NCBI GenBank assembly: GCA_023079485.1
Contig: CM041108.1
Coordinates: forward strand, 5,084,001-5,148,000
DNA: 64,000 nt
Direction of reading: 5' to 3'
DNA from: Archilochus colubris
Lineage: Eukaryota; Chordata; Aves; Apodiformes; Trochilidae
This document shows, one piece after another, positions 60,385 through 64,000 of this stretch. The position numbers and the translations under genes were made by a program. Position 1 is the stretch's first letter. Every line of letters begins with the position of its first letter. The notes below the pieces were generated by a model. The model ran no database searches. It saw nothing but the letters and a program-made list of their open reading frames with translations, and had not been told where the DNA came from.

Positions 60385-60815
60385 ACAGATTCACAGAATA
60401 CTGAGGGCTGGAGAGGACCTTTAAGATCATCCAGGTCCAGGGACACCTCCCACCAGCTCAGGCTTCTTAGATCCCTTTCCATCCTTAAAAGCTTCCAGGG
60501 ATGGATGGGGCTCCCACCACCTCTCTGGGCATCCTGTGCCAGGGTCTCACCACCCCAAGGGGAAGAATTTCTTCCTAACACCTCATCAGAATCTCCCCTC
60601 CTGCCGTGTGAATCCATTCCCCATGTCCTGTCACTCCCTGACATCCTCACAAGTCCCTCCCCAGCTTTCCTGGAGCCCCTGGAAGGACACAATGAGGTCT
60701 CCTCGGACCCTTCTCCTCTCCAGACTGAATCCCCCCAACTCTCTCCGTAGCAGAGATGCTCCAGCACTCTGATCCCCTCCTGCCCCTTCTCTGGACACTC
60801 CCAGCACCTCCATGG
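60385..60815 (-). mobile_element. CR1 LINE 3' end, minus orientation, old, next to the SDHD promoter
   Basis: It begins with the antisense CR1 tail (TCACAGATTCACAGAATACT, then CTTTAAGATCATCCAGGTCC) and continues through diverged antisense CR1 sequence to about 60815. It lies 240 bp upstream of the SDHD start codon. Confidence 0.85.
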
Positions 60816-60849
60816 CTCCAGAACCGGACTCAGGAAAGCAGAGCAGAGC

Positions 60850-61058
60850 CACCAGAACCCCCTCCCCTCGCCTTGCTGCCCCGGTTCTCTCGGTCAGCGT
60901 TCTGTCCCGCACACCCACGGCTCACATCCCACTCCTCTTCCCCGCATCCCCCGTTATTTCCCCATCCCGCAGCTTCCCTTTCCTCCCAGCCCGGAAGCGG
61001 AAAGGCTCCGGTGGTTTCCAGCTCCGGTTCGCGGTGCCCTTGGGTCCGTCGGGGGTCG
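60850..61058 (+). promoter_or_regulatory. SDHD promoter
   Basis: A GC-rich stretch directly upstream of the SDHD start, with a CCGGAAG core at 60991-60997 (ETS/GABP, also called NRF-2), typical of respiratory-chain gene promoters. No TATA box. The core lies 62 bp before the ATG, so it may be at or just downstream of the transcription start. Confidence 0.55.
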
Positions 61059-63740
61059 ATGGCGGCGTCGGTTCTGTTGCGAGCGGGGCTGGGGGGGCCC
61101 CGCGGGGCTCAGATGGGTGAGTGCCTCCCCCCGACCCTCCGGATCCCCGAGACCCCCGGCCCGGCTCTGACACCCCCCGGCCCGGCTCTGAGCCCCCTAG
61201 TTCTGTCCTGACCCCCCCCGGTTCTGTCCTGACACCTCCGGTTCTGTCCTGACCCCCTCCGGTTCTGTCCTGACCCCCCCCGGTTCTGTCCTGACCCCCC
61301 CCCCCGGTTCTGCCCTGACCCCCCCGGTTCTGTCCTGACCCCCCCCGGTTCTGTCCTGACCCCTCCCGGTTCTGTCCTGACCCCCCCCGGTTCGGTCCTG
61401 ACCCCCCCGGTTCTGTCCTGACCCCCCCGGTTCTGTCCTGACCCCCCCCGGTTCTGTCTTGACCCCTCCCGGTTCTGTCCTGACCCCCCCCGGTTCTGTC
61501 CTGACCCCCCCCGGTTCTGTCCTGACCCCCCCCGGTTCTGTCCTGACCCCCCCGGTTCTGTCCTGACCCCCTCCGGTTCTGTCCTGACCGCCCCGGTTCT
61601 GTCCTGACCCCCCCCAGTTCTGTCCTGACCCCCCCCGGTTCTGTCCTGACCCCCCCGGTTCGGTCCTGACCCCTCTGTCCCCGTTCTCCCCGCAGCTCTC
61701 CTGGGCAGGACCCTGCTCCGCCGTCCCGCTGCCTTGGTGACCGTCGTGGATCGGAGCGTTCCGGCCCGGCCGAGCCACAGCTCTGCCCCGCAGGGACACG
61801 GTACGAACCGGGGGTTCTCCTCTGACCCGACAGCTTTAAACACCGGAGATAATAACAGTGTTAAAACAAACAAACCCTGGTGGTTAGCGAAGGTGCTGGG
61901 TTGTTTGGTTTGAGGGGTGGGAGTTGGGTTAAAGGGTTTTGAAAGAAATCAGAACGCAGGATGGATGTTCCTTGTGGCTCGGTAGCAGTAATGGCTTGAA
62001 AACGATGATTGTTTCTTGTGTCCTGAGCAGTAAAGCATCTGAGAAGTCTGCTCTGCAGGCAGACAGCAGTTCTTAAATTGGTTTTTCCCTCTCCCCATGT
62101 GGTAAGGCAGGAACTTTGCACAGAAAACCACTTTATAACACAATAACATTAATTTTCTTGCCTTCCAGGCGGTTCCAAGGCTGCATCTTTGCACTGGACA
62201 GGTGAGCGAGCTGTCAGTGTCCTCCTGCTGGGTCTCCTTCCTGCAGCCTACCTGTATCCCGGGCCAGCCATGGACTATTCCCTGGCTGCAGCACTCACTC
62301 TCCATGGCCACTGGTAAGCACCAGTGATCCCTCAGAATCAAAAGTAAAGTCTGGTAGGCAGGATGGCTCCAAGTGTTGGGTCTTAAATCTGTGACGTGTG
62401 TGACTTATTGTCTGATCTTCACCAGGCTGGTGAAGGGACTCGAGCACAGACCCTATGAGGAGAGGCTGAGGGAGCTGGGGGTGTTGAGGCTGGAGAAGAG
62501 GAGGCTCAGGGGAGACCTCATCACTCTCCAACTCCCTGAAAGGAGGTTGGAGCCAGGGGGGGGTTGGGCTCTTTCCCAGGCAACTCTCAGCAAGACAAGA
62601 GGGCAGGGTCTCAAGTTGTGCCAGGGGAGGTTTAGGTTGGAGATGAGAAAGAATTTCTTTCTGGAGAGGGTGATCAGGCATTGGAATGGGCTGCCCAGGG
62701 AAGTAGTGGATTCTCCGTGTCTGGAGATCTTTCCAAAGAGCCTGGATGTGGCACTGAGTGCCATGGGCTGGGAACCACGGGGGGAGTGGATCAAGGGTTG
62801 GACTTGATGATCTCTGAGGTCCCTTCCAACCCAGCCAGTTCTGGGATTCTATGATCTAGTGTAAAACATCTGGGAAGAGATGGAAACAGAGTCATCACTC
62901 TCCAAGTTCTGTGACTGTTGTGATCCTTGACAAGCTGTGCCTTGGTTTTCCTTTGTCACACTGTTCTCTCAGGCAGAAGGCAGGACACACGTTACCACTA
63001 AGGCATCCATCGATATTCTCTTGTGTTTTTTTACACAGTATCTTACCCCAGGAGAAAGAATTTCCTTTGCCACTGACAGTGTAGAATCTTCAACATTTTT
63101 ATCTTGTAATGAATCAGTGTTGTATAAACAGGGAACAGTGGCTGGCCCTAGAGCTACATCGTGCTGTTCAACCAAGAAAGAACTTGGTTTTCCCTCTCTT
63201 TGGGAGTCAGATAAACACTATATATCAAAGATTCTACAGGTTCTGTTGTTTGAAAGGCCTGTGCTCAACGTCTTGTTTCCTTGCTACCAGTCAGTACACT
63301 TTAGAGGCAGTATGTATATTAGCCTGATATAATACAGGGAATTTTGTTTTGGTTTTAGTTTTAGGGTTTTGGGTTTTTTTTTGGGGGGGGGTTGTTGTTT
63401 TGTTTTGTTGAGTGGGAACTCAGCATTCTTTATGAAGGGTTGAACAGGTAGATTATAGCAGGTGAAAAAAATTACATGCTTGAGCCATCCTAGTAGAATG
63501 CTAATGTAAACTGGGTGGATTTTAATGAGTGCTCCTTGCTGATATCAGCTGTTTTTTCCCCTCTTATTCCCTAGGGGTCTTGGACAGGTAATAACTGACT
63601 ATGTCCATGGAGATACACCCATTAAACTGGCCAACACAGGTCTGTACATCCTGTCAGCTGTTACCTTTGCTGGCCTCTGCTACTTTAACTATAATGATGT
63701 TGGTATCTGCAAGGCTGTTGCCATGCTCTGGAGCCTCTGA
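61059..63740 (+). CDS. SDHD: SDHD, succinate dehydrogenase complex subunit D (CybS anchor), 4 exons, 157 aa
   Basis: Coding exons: 61059-61116, 61696-61800, 62169-62313, 63575-63740; all GT-AG, 157 residues (human 159). It is the small membrane anchor of complex II in the inner mitochondrial membrane and helps bind heme b and ubiquinone. Residues 1-54 are a poorly conserved, Arg-rich transit peptide. The mature part starts near [20 protein letters not shown] and has three membrane helices (about 68-86, 91-111, 122-143). The ubiquinone-site pair Asp111-Tyr112 is present in TDYVHG, and His residues at 100 and 102 (TLHGHW) are in the second helix region. The end [15 protein letters not shown] matches the family. 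Intron 1 is almost wholly a minisatellite, and intron 3 holds a CR1 copy. Confidence 0.97.
61197..61682. repeat. C-rich minisatellite filling SDHD intron 1, unit about 19-21 bp
   Basis: About two dozen tandem copies of GACCCCCCCGGTTCTGTCCT, varying mainly in the length of the C run. It occupies about 485 of the 579 bases of the intron. The minus strand carries one G run per unit. Open frames up to 254 codons cross it on the minus strand as a repeat artefact. Confidence 0.95.
62424..62858 (+). mobile_element. CR1 LINE 3' copy, plus orientation, short and young-looking
   Basis: Within SDHD intron 3. It begins at the segment GGCTGGTGAAGGGACTCGAG and runs to the CR1 tail, closing CAGTTCTGGGATTCTATGAT. 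It is nearly identical over its length to the copies in DLAT intron 13 and NKAPD1 intron 2, but more strongly 5'-truncated. Confidence 0.95.
63351..63412. repeat. Low-complexity T/G-rich tract
   Basis: A mixture of TTTTAG, T8, G9 and TTGTTTTG units in SDHD intron 3. Confidence 0.75.
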
Positions 63741-64000
63741 GATGCGACCAAGTTCCTGACAAACATGATTGTTCACTGCTGCCTCTGCTTCATGTTTGTA
63801 CCAACGTGTTGAATGCAAAACAGATTAATAACCAAGGGTCCATATTATGTACTTACTGCAGCAAGTTCAGAGATAGTCTTTTAGAAAGAAGTATCAGTAG
63901 AAATGTTAGAAAAAGGGGATTTAAAATGGATAATATCAAGACAAGAGTGAGTTGATTTAAGTTGCAGTGTAAATTACATCAGTGACAAATAGCTGAAGGC
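63741..64000 (+). other. SDHD 3' UTR (partial)
   Basis: AT-rich sequence after the SDHD stop, running to the end of the window. No AATAAA is seen, so the transcript end probably lies outside. Confidence 0.5.

Noticed and set aside
61109..61873. 254- and 200-codon minus-strand open frames with RTEPGGV-type repeats
   Set aside because: They are translations of the SDHD intron 1 minisatellite. Frame changes follow C-run length, and there is no family resemblance.

Overview
This looks like genomic DNA from a bird. The protein-coding genes are split into short exons with GT-AG introns and start in GC-rich promoter blocks. The interspersed repeats I recognise are all CR1 LINE 3' ends, some closing with the ATTCTATG octamer typical of avian CR1. 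The gene order matches the human 11q23 block C11orf52 - DIXDC1 - DLAT - PIH1D2 - NKAPD1 - SDHD, which in birds lies on a GC-rich microchromosome. I cannot name the species.

Layout: 65-164 is a possible last exon of an unidentified upstream gene. 1202-5397 (+) is C11orf52 in four exons, three of them very short. 5398-11100 has no confirmed coding gene, but holds a CpG island at about 8.0-8.8 kb with one good-looking intron. 11101-36839 (+) is DIXDC1, 20 coding exons, with the first exon 8.6 kb upstream of the second. 36840-40381 is the DIXDC1 3' end followed by the GC-rich, tandem-repeat-bearing DLAT promoter. 40382-49370 (+) is DLAT, 14 coding exons. 51712-53630 (-) is PIH1D2, five exons, tail-to-tail with DLAT. 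54039-58924 (+) is NKAPD1, five exons, head-to-head with PIH1D2 across 408 bp. 61059-63740 (+) is SDHD, four exons.

DLAT (pyruvate dehydrogenase E2) and SDHD (complex II anchor) are both mitochondrial. PIH1D2 is an R2TP-type chaperone adaptor, NKAPD1 is a basic nuclear NKAP-like protein, DIXDC1 is a Wnt/Dishevelled-type scaffold, and C11orf52 is a small, probably lipid-anchored protein. They share a conserved neighbourhood, not one pathway.

The less ordinary features are: three GC- or pyrimidine-rich minisatellites at DLAT and SDHD (one is an array of 12 splice-acceptor-like units inside DLAT intron 2); three very similar CR1 copies in sense orientation inside introns; X-box-like (RFX) motifs at the DIXDC1 and PIH1D2 promoters; a tandem NAGNAG acceptor in NKAPD1; and no recognisable TIMM8B where mammals carry it next to SDHD. 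I see no bacterial-type system, CRISPR array, tRNA or rRNA.
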